From assembly GCF_014647415.1 (NCBI RefSeq), contig NZ_BMPD01000005.1, forward strand, positions 186,001-250,000: a stretch of DNA of 64,000 bases, written 5' to 3'. Both the position numbers and the translations under genes were made by a program. Of the stretch, positions 53,421-61,770 are shown piece after piece. The stretch is from Haloarcula sebkhae (GTDB lineage: Archaea > Halobacteriota > Halobacteria > Halobacteriales > Haloarculaceae). Numbering within the stretch: position 1 is the stretch's first letter; each line of letters starts with the position of its first letter. Below the pieces are notes generated by a model. That model was given only the letters and a program-made list of their open reading frames with translations. It was not told the DNA's origin and searched no databases.

Positions 53421-54200
53421 TTATTCGAGTGCTGCTCCAGCAAGCGACTCCAGTACGTCCGCTTCGAGCGGGTGGAGCGACCCGGGAATGACGAGCAGGT
53501 GTAGCGGGTCGCCGAACGTCTGCGTAGCTAGTTCATCAAGCGTGTCAGCGACCACCAGCGGGTCCGGGCTGCCGGCTCTGGCCACGACGACGCCGAGTGT
53601 GTCCGGGAACGGCTCGGATAGCATAGCGGCGGCCTTGCTGGCGGTCATGTACGTGTCGTCGCTGTCGTCCCAGTGGGGGTCGTCGACCTTGATGTCGAGG
53701 TAGACCAGCGTGTGCAGGTCTCGGTCTCGATTGCCCTCGATAGTAGCGACGACGCTGTCTGGAACACCGTCACCGCCGTGGGCATCCTCGAATGGGAGCG
53801 TCGTGGCCTTCCCGAAGCGGTAGTTCTGCAGGCCGGTCAGCGAGCCGGCGGCGGTCTGGGCGGTCGTCCCGTGGACGATTCGGGTTTCGATACCGCGGTC
53901 CTCGGCACGGAGTCGGAGGTCGGTGTGTGTCGTCGAGACCATCGTATCCCCGGCGGTACAGAAGACGACGTTTTCGCGCTCAGCGGCTTCAAGAATCGGT
54001 TCCGGGTCCTGTTCGATGCCGGCTCGGTCCCTGACTTCGATACTCGTCCCCAGCGACGACTCGAGCGTTTCGATATCAGTCCCGATCAGCCGACTCGTGT
54101 AGAACTCGGCGAACACCCGGTTGGCATCCCGGATGGCGTCGCGGCCCGCAACCGTGACTGAGCGCTCGTCGTAGAGGCCCAGTCCGACGAAAGTGAGCAT
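53421..54200 (-). CDS. dph5: Diphthine synthase Dph5
   Basis: A 259-residue SAM-dependent methyltransferase for diphthamide on elongation factor 2. 'MLTFVGLGLYDERSVTVAGR' at the start, 'FCTAGDTMVSTTHTDLRLRA' and 'QNYRFGKATTLPFEDAHGG' are family signatures of the tetrapyrrole-methylase fold. ATG 54200 gives the standard N-terminus and has a minus-strand TATA-like ctttatgt about 27 nt upstream. It is divergent from trm5, another translation modifier. Confidence 0.93.
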   Translation of the reverse strand: MLTFVGLGLYDERSVTVAGRDAIRDANRVFAEFYTSRLIGTDIETLESSLGTSIEVRDRAGIEQDPEPILEAAERENVVFCTAGDTMVSTTHTDLRLRAEDRGIETRIVHGTTAQTAAGSLTGLQNYRFGKATTLPFEDAHGGDGVPDSVVATIEGNRDRDLHTLVYLDIKVDDPHWDDSDDTYMTASKAAAMLSEPFPDTLGVVVARAGSPDPLVVADTLDELATQTFGDPLHLLVIPGSLHPLEADVLESLAGAALE

Positions 54201-54275
54201 ATCCGGAGTGGGTCGCCGCCGGACATAAAGGGCGCGAAGCGTCAGGCTTACCGCCCACGGTCTGGGAGACGAAGT

Positions 54276-55256
54276 ATGGGCGTTCCCTGCGTTCGCGTTC
54301 CCCGTGAGGCCGGCGAAGAGACGCGCCAGCGCCTCGCAGAGGCAAACCTCGTCGACGACGGCTACGACATCACGGTCGCTGACGGCCAGCTGTACGTGCC
54401 TGTCACCGACTCCACAGCGGTGCCGTCGGACCTTACCGTCGTGGAGGCAGACCCACCGGTCCGGGAGGGCCAGACGATGCCGGCGGACGCCCTCGACTTC
54501 GATCCGAGTTACGAGCGCATCGGTGACGTCGCGATTGTCGACGACGACGACGACGAGCGGGCGCAAGCGATTGCCGATGCGATCATAGATTCTGATCTGC
54601 CCGTGCGAGCGGTGCTGAACCGCGCGTCGAAGGTCAAGGGTGAGCAGCGGGTCCGAGACTGGGACGTACTCGCTGGCGACGGGACAGAAGTCACCCACCG
54701 AGAGTACGGCTGTACCTTCGACCTTGACCTCGCCGAGGTGTACTTCTCGCCGCGGCTAGCGACGGAACGCCATCGCGTCAGCGAGCAGGTCAACGAAGAC
54801 GAGCGTGCCTTCGACATGTTCGCCGGCGTCGGTCCGTTCGTGATTCCGTTCGCCAAACGCGGGGCGACCTGCGTCGGAACGGACATCAACGAGACGGCGA
54901 TCGAGTACCTCCGGGCGAACGCGGAACGGAACGGCGTCTCCAACCGCGTGACCGGCATCTGCGGCGACGTACGCGAGGTCGCCGGCGAGTACGAGGGCTG
55001 GGCTGACCGCGTCGTGATGAACCTGCCCCACAGCGCCGACGAGTTTCTGGAGACCGCCGTCCGCCTAGCGGCCGACGAGTGCGTTCTGCATTACTACGAC
55101 ATTCAGCACGAGAATGACCTGTTCGGGCCCGGCGAGCGAGCGATCCGGGCGGCTGCGGAGCCGGCCTACGACGTGACGGTCGAAACGCGCCACACTGTCC
55201 GGTCGTATGCTCCGAAGGAACACAACGTCGTTCTCGACGTTCGACTGACGCGCTGA
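54276..55256 (+). CDS. trm5: tRNA (guanine37-N1)-methyltransferase Trm5
   Basis: A 326-residue methyltransferase. An N-terminal domain of about 80 residues, then a middle domain with 'RVRDWDVLAGDGTEVTHREY', then 'YFSPRLATERHRVSEQV', the SAM motif 'FDMFAGVGPFVIPFAKRG', 'TDINETAIEYLRANAERN' and the catalytic 'VMNLPHSADEFL'. All are typical of archaeal Trm5, which makes m1G37. Leaderless start: TATA-like gcttaccg at 54246-54253. Dph5 and Trm5 genes share the promoter region. Confidence 0.92.
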   Translation: MGVPCVRVPREAGEETRQRLAEANLVDDGYDITVADGQLYVPVTDSTAVPSDLTVVEADPPVREGQTMPADALDFDPSYERIGDVAIVDDDDDERAQAIADAIIDSDLPVRAVLNRASKVKGEQRVRDWDVLAGDGTEVTHREYGCTFDLDLAEVYFSPRLATERHRVSEQVNEDERAFDMFAGVGPFVIPFAKRGATCVGTDINETAIEYLRANAERNGVSNRVTGICGDVREVAGEYEGWADRVVMNLPHSADEFLETAVRLAADECVLHYYDIQHENDLFGPGERAIRAAAEPAYDVTVETRHTVRSYAPKEHNVVLDVRLTR

Positions 55257-55260
55257 AACG

Positions 55261-55273
55261 AACAATTATTGTT
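55261..55273. promoter_or_regulatory. Inverted repeat upstream of the UspA gene
   Basis: aacaat-t-attgtt, a perfect 6-bp inverted repeat in otherwise GC-rich sequence, directly after the trm5 stop and 71 nt before the usp ATG. Operator-like; no regulator can be named. Confidence 0.3.
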
Positions 55274-55343
55274 ATCACCGGCACGGGGACCGAACTGCTT
55301 AACGACGAGGAAGTCGGACGCTTGTATATAGGAGGATAAAAAC

Positions 55344-55757
55344 ATGTACACGATACTTGTCCCTGTCGACGCCGACGAAGACCGTGCTCGCGGCCAGGCC
55401 GCCTTCGTCGCGGAGCTACCGTCTGCTGAGACCGAGATCGAGGCCGTGATCACACACGCACTGACCAAGGAAGAGGCAGAAGCACCCGAGGAGATACGCA
55501 ACGTCGAGCGGATCTCGACAGTCAGACTCGTGCGTGACTACCTCGAAGACCACGACGTCGATGTCCAACTGGCCGAGGGCCAGCAGCCGCCGGCTGATGG
55601 CATCATCGAGCTGGCCGAAGAGTTCGATATCGACCAGATCGTCATGGGCTCCAGAAAGCGGTCGCCGACCGGCAAGGCCGTGTTCGGGAGCGTCTCCCAA
55701 CAGGTCCTGCTCGAGGCGGACGACCCGGTTACCGTCGTCGGGTCTCGAACGGAGTGA
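55344..55757 (+). CDS. Universal stress protein (UspA family)
   Basis: A 137-residue UspA-fold protein. 'YTILVPVDADEDRARGQAAF' at the start and the ATP-binding 'MGSRKRSPTGKAVFGSVSQQ' plus 'DDPVTVVGSR' at the end follow the G2xG9xG(S/T) pattern, so it probably binds ATP. An SD ggagga lies 8-13 nt before the ATG, giving this gene a leader, in contrast to its leaderless neighbours. It is followed by tRNA-Thr 78 nt later. Confidence 0.9.
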   Translation: MYTILVPVDADEDRARGQAAFVAELPSAETEIEAVITHALTKEEAEAPEEIRNVERISTVRLVRDYLEDHDVDVQLAEGQQPPADGIIELAEEFDIDQIVMGSRKRSPTGKAVFGSVSQQVLLEADDPVTVVGSRTE

Positions 55758-55835
55758 GAACGTCTCCCTCGGTGGCCCCGATTCGCAATCCTTATTGCGG
55801 TTATGCGTCCAACAACTGATGTACGCGGGCGACGC

Positions 55836-55909
55836 GCCGGTGTAGCTCAGACTGGCAGAGCGAATCCTTCGTAAGGATTAGGCCGAGGGTTCAAATCCCT
55901 CCACCGGCT
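55836..55909 (+). tRNA. tRNA-Thr (anticodon CGT)
   Basis: 74 nt cloverleaf: acceptor GCCGGTG/CACCGGC, D stem GCTC/GAGC, anticodon stem AATCC/GGATT with loop TTCGTAA giving CGT, T stem GAGGG/CCCTC with TTCAAAT loop, discriminator T. No intron, no encoded CCA. It reads ACG threonine codons. Confidence 0.94.
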
Positions 55910-56179
55910 TCTTCTTTCCAGCATCATTCTGACAGGTCTTTCTCATACTGAGATTCGTCTACCAGCAGCCGTCGGTCCTGCGTCGATGGCCTAGCGGTCC
56001 CTCACAGGATGGATAAAAATGACCCTCACCAGCGAGGCGATATGGCGACGACCTTCTGGATAGAATTTCCGTCTGTAAACGATGATCACACAGGACAGAC
56101 TGCCGGCGTGTACTGCTGTGTGCCCGGGAGAGCGGTCTAACGGACACACGTACGGGCAGTCAGACGGGGTGTGGTTCTG

Positions 56180-56485
56180 ATGGATTTCAGAAACGCCTGG
56201 CACCGCGACGGCGATGAAGAGGTCTGCTGCATCGCATGTGGAGACACAGTTGCCCGGTCTGACGCCAGAGAATACGACAAGTACGGCAACCGCTGGGACC
56301 GTGACGACAAATCCTTCGAGTACTTGTGCAAGCCCTGCTATCGGGAGTACTGTCACTTCGACCGCACCGGGCTGGAAGATCGGCTCGAAGCGGCCGGTGC
56401 CGGGTCCGTGAACCGAGACGTGTTCCTCAGACGCTATCACGACTTGGCCGACGAAGCGGAGCAAACCCGCGCTGACGGTCACTGA
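56180..56485 (+). CDS. Small zinc-finger protein, haloarchaeal
   Basis: A 101-residue protein with a zinc-binding cysteine set: 'EEVCCIACGDTVARSDAREY' and 'EYLCKPCYREYCHFDR'. Spacing C-x2-C ... C-x2-C fits a treble-clef or rubredoxin-like knuckle. The rest is charged and helical. I recall a short haloarchaeal family like this without known function. ATG 56180 preferred to GTG 56171. It stands alone between tRNA-Thr and the convergent alcohol dehydrogenase. Confidence 0.75.
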   Translation: MDFRNAWHRDGDEEVCCIACGDTVARSDAREYDKYGNRWDRDDKSFEYLCKPCYREYCHFDRTGLEDRLEAAGAGSVNRDVFLRRYHDLADEAEQTRADGH

Positions 56486-56536
56486 GCCGGAAGAGGAGTG
56501 TTCTGTCCGGCGATACGACACCGCACCACAGGCGGT

Positions 56537-57577
56537 TCAGGGCGTAATAACCGCTCGGCCCTCGATTTCCCGGTCTTCCAGCATCTGTGCGACAGTGTTC
56601 ACCTCGCCGAGGTCGTACTGGGTCGTGTGGAGGTCGACCGCACCGCGCTCGACGAGCGCGACCAGTTCCTGAAGTTCGGTGTACTGACCGACGATGTTGC
56701 CCTGATAGGCGAACTCGCCGTTGACGAGCGCCTGTGCGGGCTCGTGGATGTGGCCGCCGTAGCCGATGATGTGGTGGTCGCCGCCGGCGGCACAGATATC
56801 GGGTGCGAGTGCCGTCGTCTCGTCGGCCCCGACGAAATCGAGTACCTGGGCGGCACCCACGCCGTCGCTGATGGCCTCGACCTCGCTGGCGACATCTTCC
56901 CTTTCGGGGTTGATGGTGTAGTGTGCGCCGAGGTCGTCAGCGAGATCGCGGGCGGACTGCTTGATGTCGACGGCGACGAGGTCGGCGGCACACATGGCGT
57001 CGAGACACTGGAGGCCGATGTGGCCGAGGCCGCCGATGCCGATGACCACGGCGGTGTCGCCCGGATTGAGCCCGTCGACGGCCTTCTTCGCCGCATGGTA
57101 GGCCGTGATGCCGGCGTCGGCGTGCGGGGCGATGTCGGCCGGGTCGACACCCTCCGGCAGCGGGATGACCGACCGGTCGCTGGTCAGTAACTGGTCGGCG
57201 AAGCCGCCGTCCGTCGTCAGGCCGTTGAACGCGTCGTTCTCGCAGTACATCGTTTCCCCTTGCCGGCACGGCCGGCAGGTGCCACAGGTCTGGACCGGGT
57301 GACAGATGACCTGGTCGCCCTCGGCGACGATGTCAACGTCATCGCCCGTCTCAATTACTGTCCCGGCGTTCTCGTGGCCCAGTGTCATTGGGAGGTCCTG
57401 CGGGACGTACTGCTCCCACATCCCCTCGATGATGTGGTTGTCAGTCTGGCACCAGCCGGCCCCCTCGACTTCGACGATGACATCATCTCCGGATGCGACC
57501 TGTGGCGCATCTACGTCGTCTATCGAGAGCCCGTCCGACATGTCGTGCGTGTACTCATGGAGTCTGGCTGCGCGCAT
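56537..57577 (-). CDS. adh: Zinc-dependent NAD(P)-alcohol dehydrogenase (MDR family)
   Basis: A 346-residue medium-chain dehydrogenase. Catalytic zinc ligands are Cys43 ('GWCQTDNHI') and His68 ('LGHENAG'); the structural zinc is held by Cys98, 101, 104 and 112 in 'QTCGTCRPCRQGETMYC'. The Rossmann motif 'VIGIGGLGHIGLQCLDA' follows near 175, and an Asp at the end of beta-2 ('LVAVDIKQ') favours NAD over NADP. Substrate alcohol unknown. A minus-strand TATA-like gggtttattg at 57601-57610 supports a leaderless start at 57577. Confidence 0.92.
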   Translation of the reverse strand: MRAARLHEYTHDMSDGLSIDDVDAPQVASGDDVIVEVEGAGWCQTDNHIIEGMWEQYVPQDLPMTLGHENAGTVIETGDDVDIVAEGDQVICHPVQTCGTCRPCRQGETMYCENDAFNGLTTDGGFADQLLTSDRSVIPLPEGVDPADIAPHADAGITAYHAAKKAVDGLNPGDTAVVIGIGGLGHIGLQCLDAMCAADLVAVDIKQSARDLADDLGAHYTINPEREDVASEVEAISDGVGAAQVLDFVGADETTALAPDICAAGGDHHIIGYGGHIHEPAQALVNGEFAYQGNIVGQYTELQELVALVERGAVDLHTTQYDLGEVNTVAQMLEDREIEGRAVITP

Positions 57578-57744
57578 CGTCCTGTATCCGGACGAAACGA
57601 CAATAAACCCGCATTATAAAATATCAGATATATTAGCGGTATCGCTCGTATCACTGTCTGGAAGAGTAATAGCCACCCGGCCAGCGTCTGTAGACGCTGA
57701 CCCCAGGTACAAAGAACAGTGCGTGCGGTGACGCTTGCAGCTAC

Positions 57745-58380
57745 TCAGTCCCGACTGGCCAGCAGTGCGGCCCCGAGCAGCGCCACGACTGCGACGGGAA
57801 TCCCCATTCCGGGGCCGAAGGCTGACGACGGTGCAGGGCTGGTCGCGCGGATCGGTTCCTCGACCGGTTCGTCAGCTGCGTACTCCCAGACAGCGGTCTC
57901 GTTTTGAACGATATCAGCGTTCGAGGACGAGACGTCGGCGGGCATCGTCAGTCGGTACTCGACCGCGACGCCATCGCCGAAGGCAACGTCGGTATCCTCG
58001 TTCGCAGTGACGAACGTCCGGTCTTCGTACGTGACGTTGCCCTCGCTAGCGTTGACCGACACGTCGCTTTCCGGGCCGGGGTTCCAGTCCGTGAATGTCA
58101 TCGAGAGTGTGACGTTTTCCCCCTCCAGCTCTTGCTCGTACGTGTGGTTCGACATCCGGCTGGTGTTCACGTCAGCCAGAAGATACCCTTCAACCGAGTC
58201 ATGGCCCTCCTGCTGGGCCTGACTCTGAAGGCCGTCGTACACCGACGGGGACATTTCGAGAGTCAGGTCGTACTCCGAAACTGTGCCGTCGGCAGCCACT
58301 GTTGAGTCAACTGTCGCCGTCACACAGCCGGAGAGGATGACGAGGGCAGCGAGACCGATCGCAGGGACAATCCGATTCAT
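57745..58380 (-). CDS. Lipoprotein with PGF-CTERM-like C-terminal tail
   Basis: A 211-residue exported protein. The signal peptide 'RIVPAIGLAALVILSGC' ends in a lipobox (LSGC, Cys about 19). The mature region is Asp/Glu/Thr-rich with 'STVAADGTVSEYDLTLEMSP' and sequons. The end, 'FGPGMGIPVAVVALLGAALL' then ASRD, resembles a PGF-CTERM tail but has PGM for PGF and only one arginine. It could be held in the membrane at both ends, or the tail may be a plain TM helix. Function unknown. Confidence 0.8.
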   Translation of the reverse strand: MNRIVPAIGLAALVILSGCVTATVDSTVAADGTVSEYDLTLEMSPSVYDGLQSQAQQEGHDSVEGYLLADVNTSRMSNHTYEQELEGENVTLSMTFTDWNPGPESDVSVNASEGNVTYEDRTFVTANEDTDVAFGDGVAVEYRLTMPADVSSSNADIVQNETAVWEYAADEPVEEPIRATSPAPSSAFGPGMGIPVAVVALLGAALLASRD

Positions 58381-58434
58381 ACCTCACCGAATCGGGTCAG
58401 GTGGGATAAGCCTTGTTACCGGGGCCGATACGGC

Positions 58435-58677
58435 TCAATGTGTCAGGACCAGTAGCTGGTCATCAGTCCGAACCAGACAGAAGGGCGACCCGGGATCTCC
58501 GAAGGTGCTCGTCCGCTTTTCGCTGATAAAGAGCGTCTCGAACTCGTTGCCACAGGCCGGACAGGCGAACCCCTTGCGGTTCGACAGCGTCATCGTCCCG
58601 CGGTCGTCTTTCAGCAACTTGAGCCCGTGTCGGTACTCGTGTACGTCGAAGCTCCCGCTGACGTCTAGCTGGTCCAT
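58435..58677 (-). CDS. Small zinc-finger protein (80 aa)
   Basis: An 80-residue protein. 'RKGFACPACGNEFETLFISE' gives one C-x2-C knuckle, and a further Cys in 'SPFCLVRTDD' may complete a site. Residues 'HEYRHGLKLLKDDRGTMTLS' form the N-terminal helix. I recall relatives named 'flagella cluster protein' in haloarchaea, but there is no archaellum gene here. It lies 42 nt downstream of coxC on the same strand. Confidence 0.75.
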   Translation of the reverse strand: MDQLDVSGSFDVHEYRHGLKLLKDDRGTMTLSNRKGFACPACGNEFETLFISEKRTSTFGDPGSPFCLVRTDDQLLVLTH

Positions 58678-58719
58678 GCGTGTGAAACGAGCGGCGGCTG
58701 TCTAAAACTCGTCGGCGAT

Positions 58720-59583
58720 CTACACCAGATTCGCGCCCATGTAGAGCACGACGACGAGGAAGATCCAGACGATGTCGACGAAGTGCCAGTACATCGACGC
58801 CGTCGAGACGGAGGTATGCCGTTCAGCCGAGTACTGACCGTAGTACGCGCGGGTGAAGACGATACCCAGAAGGACGGCCCCCATCGTGACGTGGAGCCCG
58901 TGGAGTCCCGTCAGGCCGTAGAACGCGGAGCTGTAGATGCCGCCACCGACTGTGAAGCCCTCGTGGACGATGAACTCGTAGTACTCGTACACCTGCCCAC
59001 CGATGAAGACGATTCCCAGCAGCAGCGTCGTGCCCAGCAGTTTCACGAACCGGCTCCGGTTCCCGTTCCGGAGCGCGATGTGACTATAGTGTAGCGTCAC
59101 CGAGCTGACGACCAGAATCAGCGTGTTGATTATCACCAGCGAGCCGAACACCTCGGGCACTGCCGCCTGTGTCCAGACCTCGCCGCCACGCACGATGAAG
59201 TAGTAGACGAAGCCAGCGCCGAAGGTGGCGATTTCGCTCCCGAGGAACAGGAGCATCGCGAACTTCAGCGTCTTATCCGAGTGGTAGTCCGTCCCGCGCT
59301 CCCAGAAGTCCGAGACGAAGGCGTGGTACAGCCAGCCGTAGATGCCGACGAGGAAGAGGCCGACGCTCCCGGCCATTGCTCCCGCCCCGACCGTCTGGCT
59401 GACAAGTGCGTTCTCGCCGATCGAGAGCACGAGCAGGGCCGCGCTGACGTAGATGCCCGAACCACCGATCGCCGTCACAAAGGGCCACCAGCTGGCCTCG
59501 CCGAACCCGTGGGGCCAGTCCTCCGTCGCCGGGAGGTGGTGTTCCCCGTGCCCGTCGTCCGCGTGTTCATCGGAGACACTCAT
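58720..59583 (-). CDS. coxC: Haem-copper oxidase subunit III
   Basis: A 287-residue seven-helix membrane protein matching cytochrome c oxidase subunit III: 'TLKFAMLLFLGSEIATFGAG' (with the conserved Glu), 'NTLILVVSSVTLHYSHIALR', 'IGGQVYEYYEFIVHEGFTVG', 'FYGLTGLHGLHVTMGAVLLG' and 'ASMYWHFVDIVWIFLVVVLY' are all classic. The N-terminal 30 residues are His/Asp/Glu-rich and soluble. Subunits I and II are not in the window. It is divergent from the AHG-type membrane protein gene. Confidence 0.94.
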   Translation of the reverse strand: MSVSDEHADDGHGEHHLPATEDWPHGFGEASWWPFVTAIGGSGIYVSAALLVLSIGENALVSQTVGAGAMAGSVGLFLVGIYGWLYHAFVSDFWERGTDYHSDKTLKFAMLLFLGSEIATFGAGFVYYFIVRGGEVWTQAAVPEVFGSLVIINTLILVVSSVTLHYSHIALRNGNRSRFVKLLGTTLLLGIVFIGGQVYEYYEFIVHEGFTVGGGIYSSAFYGLTGLHGLHVTMGAVLLGIVFTRAYYGQYSAERHTSVSTASMYWHFVDIVWIFLVVVLYMGANLV

Positions 59584-59716
59584 ACTATGGCCCTTGCGAA
59601 CGGAATACTAAAAGCCCATCCAATTCCCTGCGGACTGTGCCGCCGCCAGCCCGGTCCGACGGGTGACTCGCCGACATCCCGGAAGCTACACGGGGGCGAA
59701 GACCCAACTGCCGACG

Positions 59717-61096
59717 ATGACATCTGGGAGGCGTCGTACGGTCGCGCTGGTGGTGTGTGGGCTGGGCTGGCTGGCCGCGACTGGGACGGCGAGCGCACAC
59801 GGCGGTAGTCTCGCCGGCGGCGGCCGCGAGTCGCTGACGATACCGACGTGGCTGTTCCTGAGTACCGGTGGTGCGGCCGTCGGCGCGTCGTTCCTGCTGG
59901 CGTCGTTCGTCACCGACCGCACATTCGTCGAGCGCATCCACGACTGGGGGCGGCCGCTATCAGGCGACTACGAGCGCGTTCTGAAGTTCGCCGGCCAACT
60001 CGTTGGGCTCGCCGGACTCGCCGCGGTGTTCGTTGTCGGCTTCCTCGGACCGACGAACGCGCGAACGAACCTCGCGATACTGCTCGTCTGGGTCGGCTGG
60101 TGGGCCGGGCTGGCGATGACGACGTACCTCGTGGGGAACAGCTGGGCGACGCTCAATCCGTTCAAGACCCTCGCCCGACTTCTCCCGACGCTCGACCGCA
60201 GTTACCCGACCCGCATCGGGTCGTGGCCCGCCGTCGGCGGCCTGCTCGTGCTGGTGTGGCTGGAAGTCGTCAGCCCGCTCGCCGACCAGCCGCGACTGCT
60301 CGCGTCGGTCGTCGCCGGATACACCGTGCTGACGCTTGTAGGAGCGCTTGTGTTTGGACCTGAGGACTGGTTCACTCACGCCGACCCAGTGGAGCGGGTG
60401 TTCCGCTACTACGGTCGCTTTGCGCCCATCGGCCGCGACGAGGATGGGCTCCGGCTTCGGCTCCCCGGTATGGACCTCTCGACGCCCCGGCTGGTCGATG
60501 GGCCTGACGAAGTCGCCTTCGTGGTCGCTCTACTGTGGGTCACGACGTACGACGGGCTGGTGACGACGCCGGCCTGGCGCGACCTGACGACGCCGATCGT
60601 CGACGCCGGCGTCCCGCCGCATCTCCTGTATCCAGTCGCGCTCGCCGTCGGGTTCGCCGGCTTCCTCGGCGTGTATCGACTCGCGGTCCGGCTCTCTCGG
60701 GATATGTCGGAGACGTATCTGGCCCCGGCGGTTCTCGCACAGCGGTTCGCGCCGCCGCTCGTCGCTATCGCCGTCGGCTACCACTTCGCGCACTACCTTG
60801 GGTACTTCCTCGTACTCGCACCCTCGCTGGCCGTCGCGCTCACGTCGCCGTTCGCGGACCCGGCAGTAGTGCCGACCATCGAACTACCGGAGTGGTTCGG
60901 TGCGATCGCACTCGCGTCGGTCATCATTGGCCACCTGGTCGCCATCTGGGTGGCCCACGCCGCCGCATACGATCTGTTTCCCGCGCGACTGCAGGCGATT
61001 CGGTCGCAGTACCCTTTCATCGCGGTTATGGTGTTCTACACGATGACGAGCCTCTGGGTCGTCTCCCAGCCGGAGGTGGCACTTCCGCATCTATGA
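59717..61096 (+). CDS. Polytopic membrane protein, AHG-type family next to coxC
   Basis: A 459-residue protein with about eleven hydrophobic segments. The first 28 residues look like a signal peptide ('TVALVVCGLGWLAATGTASA') followed by 'HGGSLAGGGRESLTIPTWLF', and later 'GNSWATLNPFKTLARLL'. This combination, AHG ... IPTWLF ... LNP(F/W), recalls large membrane proteins of Actinobacteria that sit near terminal oxidase genes and carry the automatic label 'fenitrothion hydrolase', which is surely not their function. The free N-terminal His after processing could bind metal; inference only. It overlaps the next gene by 4 nt (ATGA). Confidence 0.8.
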   Translation: MTSGRRRTVALVVCGLGWLAATGTASAHGGSLAGGGRESLTIPTWLFLSTGGAAVGASFLLASFVTDRTFVERIHDWGRPLSGDYERVLKFAGQLVGLAGLAAVFVVGFLGPTNARTNLAILLVWVGWWAGLAMTTYLVGNSWATLNPFKTLARLLPTLDRSYPTRIGSWPAVGGLLVLVWLEVVSPLADQPRLLASVVAGYTVLTLVGALVFGPEDWFTHADPVERVFRYYGRFAPIGRDEDGLRLRLPGMDLSTPRLVDGPDEVAFVVALLWVTTYDGLVTTPAWRDLTTPIVDAGVPPHLLYPVALAVGFAGFLGVYRLAVRLSRDMSETYLAPAVLAQRFAPPLVAIAVGYHFAHYLGYFLVLAPSLAVALTSPFADPAVVPTIELPEWFGAIALASVIIGHLVAIWVAHAAAYDLFPARLQAIRSQYPFIAVMVFYTMTSLWVVSQPEVALPHL

Positions 61097-61404
61097 CTGA
61101 CACAGCAACCCAACCAGTAGCCGATACGGCAGCGACAGATACCGACGAGGAAGCAGTCTACGATGTCCCGGCCGACGCCACGGCCTACCGGTGTTCGTAT
61201 TGCGGCCGGCCGTTCGCCCGCGAATCATGGCTCGCGCTCCACCGTGGCCTGGCCCACCCCAGCGAACTCGACGACGAGGAGGTCGAGGCCTTCCGGGCAG
61301 CCCACGACGAGGAGGAAGAGTCGCTTTCGACCTTCCGACTCCAGGCACTGGGCGCGCTCGTACTCATCTACTTCGGCTTCCTGATGGTGTACGCGCTCGT
61401 GTAG
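61093..61404 (+). CDS. C2H2 zinc finger with C-terminal TM helix
   Basis: A 103-residue protein. After 35 acidic residues a single C2H2 finger 'YRCSYCGRPFARESWLALHR' plus 'GLAH' is seen (C-x2-C-x12-H-x4-H form), then a charged stretch and one TM helix 'LGALVLIYFGFLMVYALV' ending at the stop. It is translationally coupled with the polytopic membrane gene. I recall this domain pair in haloarchaea (DUF7410). A cytoplasmic zinc finger tethered to the membrane suggests an assembly or regulatory partner of the neighbour. Confidence 0.82.
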   Translation: MTDTATQPVADTAATDTDEEAVYDVPADATAYRCSYCGRPFARESWLALHRGLAHPSELDDEEVEAFRAAHDEEEESLSTFRLQALGALVLIYFGFLMVYALV

Positions 61405-61483
61405 TTCCCGGGTTTCACGGCGTCACCGACACAGCGGACAGGAAGCGAAGCGTTGATGGGTCGCAGGTGACCAAAGAGTTGGT

Positions 61484-61768
61484 ATGGACCTTCGCGTTAT
61501 CGACAAATCCGATACGGAACTCTCTATCGAAATCGCCGGTGAGGACCACACGTTCATGAACGTCATCAAGGGGGCACTGCTGGAGACAGATGGCGTCACG
61601 GCGGCGACCTACGACGTGAACCCGGAACAGTCCGGTGGTCAGACCGACCCGGTGCTGACTATCAAAACCGAAGAGGGCGTCGACGCGCTCGAAGCCCTCG
61701 AAGACGGGACTGATGCCGTCATCGAGAAAGCGGACAGTTTCACCGACGCGTTCGAAGCCGCCGCGTAA
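61484..61768 (+). CDS. rpoL: RNA polymerase subunit Rpo11 (RpoL)
   Basis: A 94-residue subunit that pairs with Rpo3 to start RNA polymerase assembly. '[20 protein letters not shown]', '[20 protein letters not shown]' and '[20 protein letters not shown]' are characteristic of the alpha-like dimerisation domain. It converges with the zinc-ribbon gene, only 2 nt apart. Confidence 0.95.
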   Translation: MDLRVIDKSDTELSIEIAGEDHTFMNVIKGALLETDGVTAATYDVNPEQSGGQTDPVLTIKTEEGVDALEALEDGTDAVIEKADSFTDAFEAAA

Positions 61769-61770
61769 TC

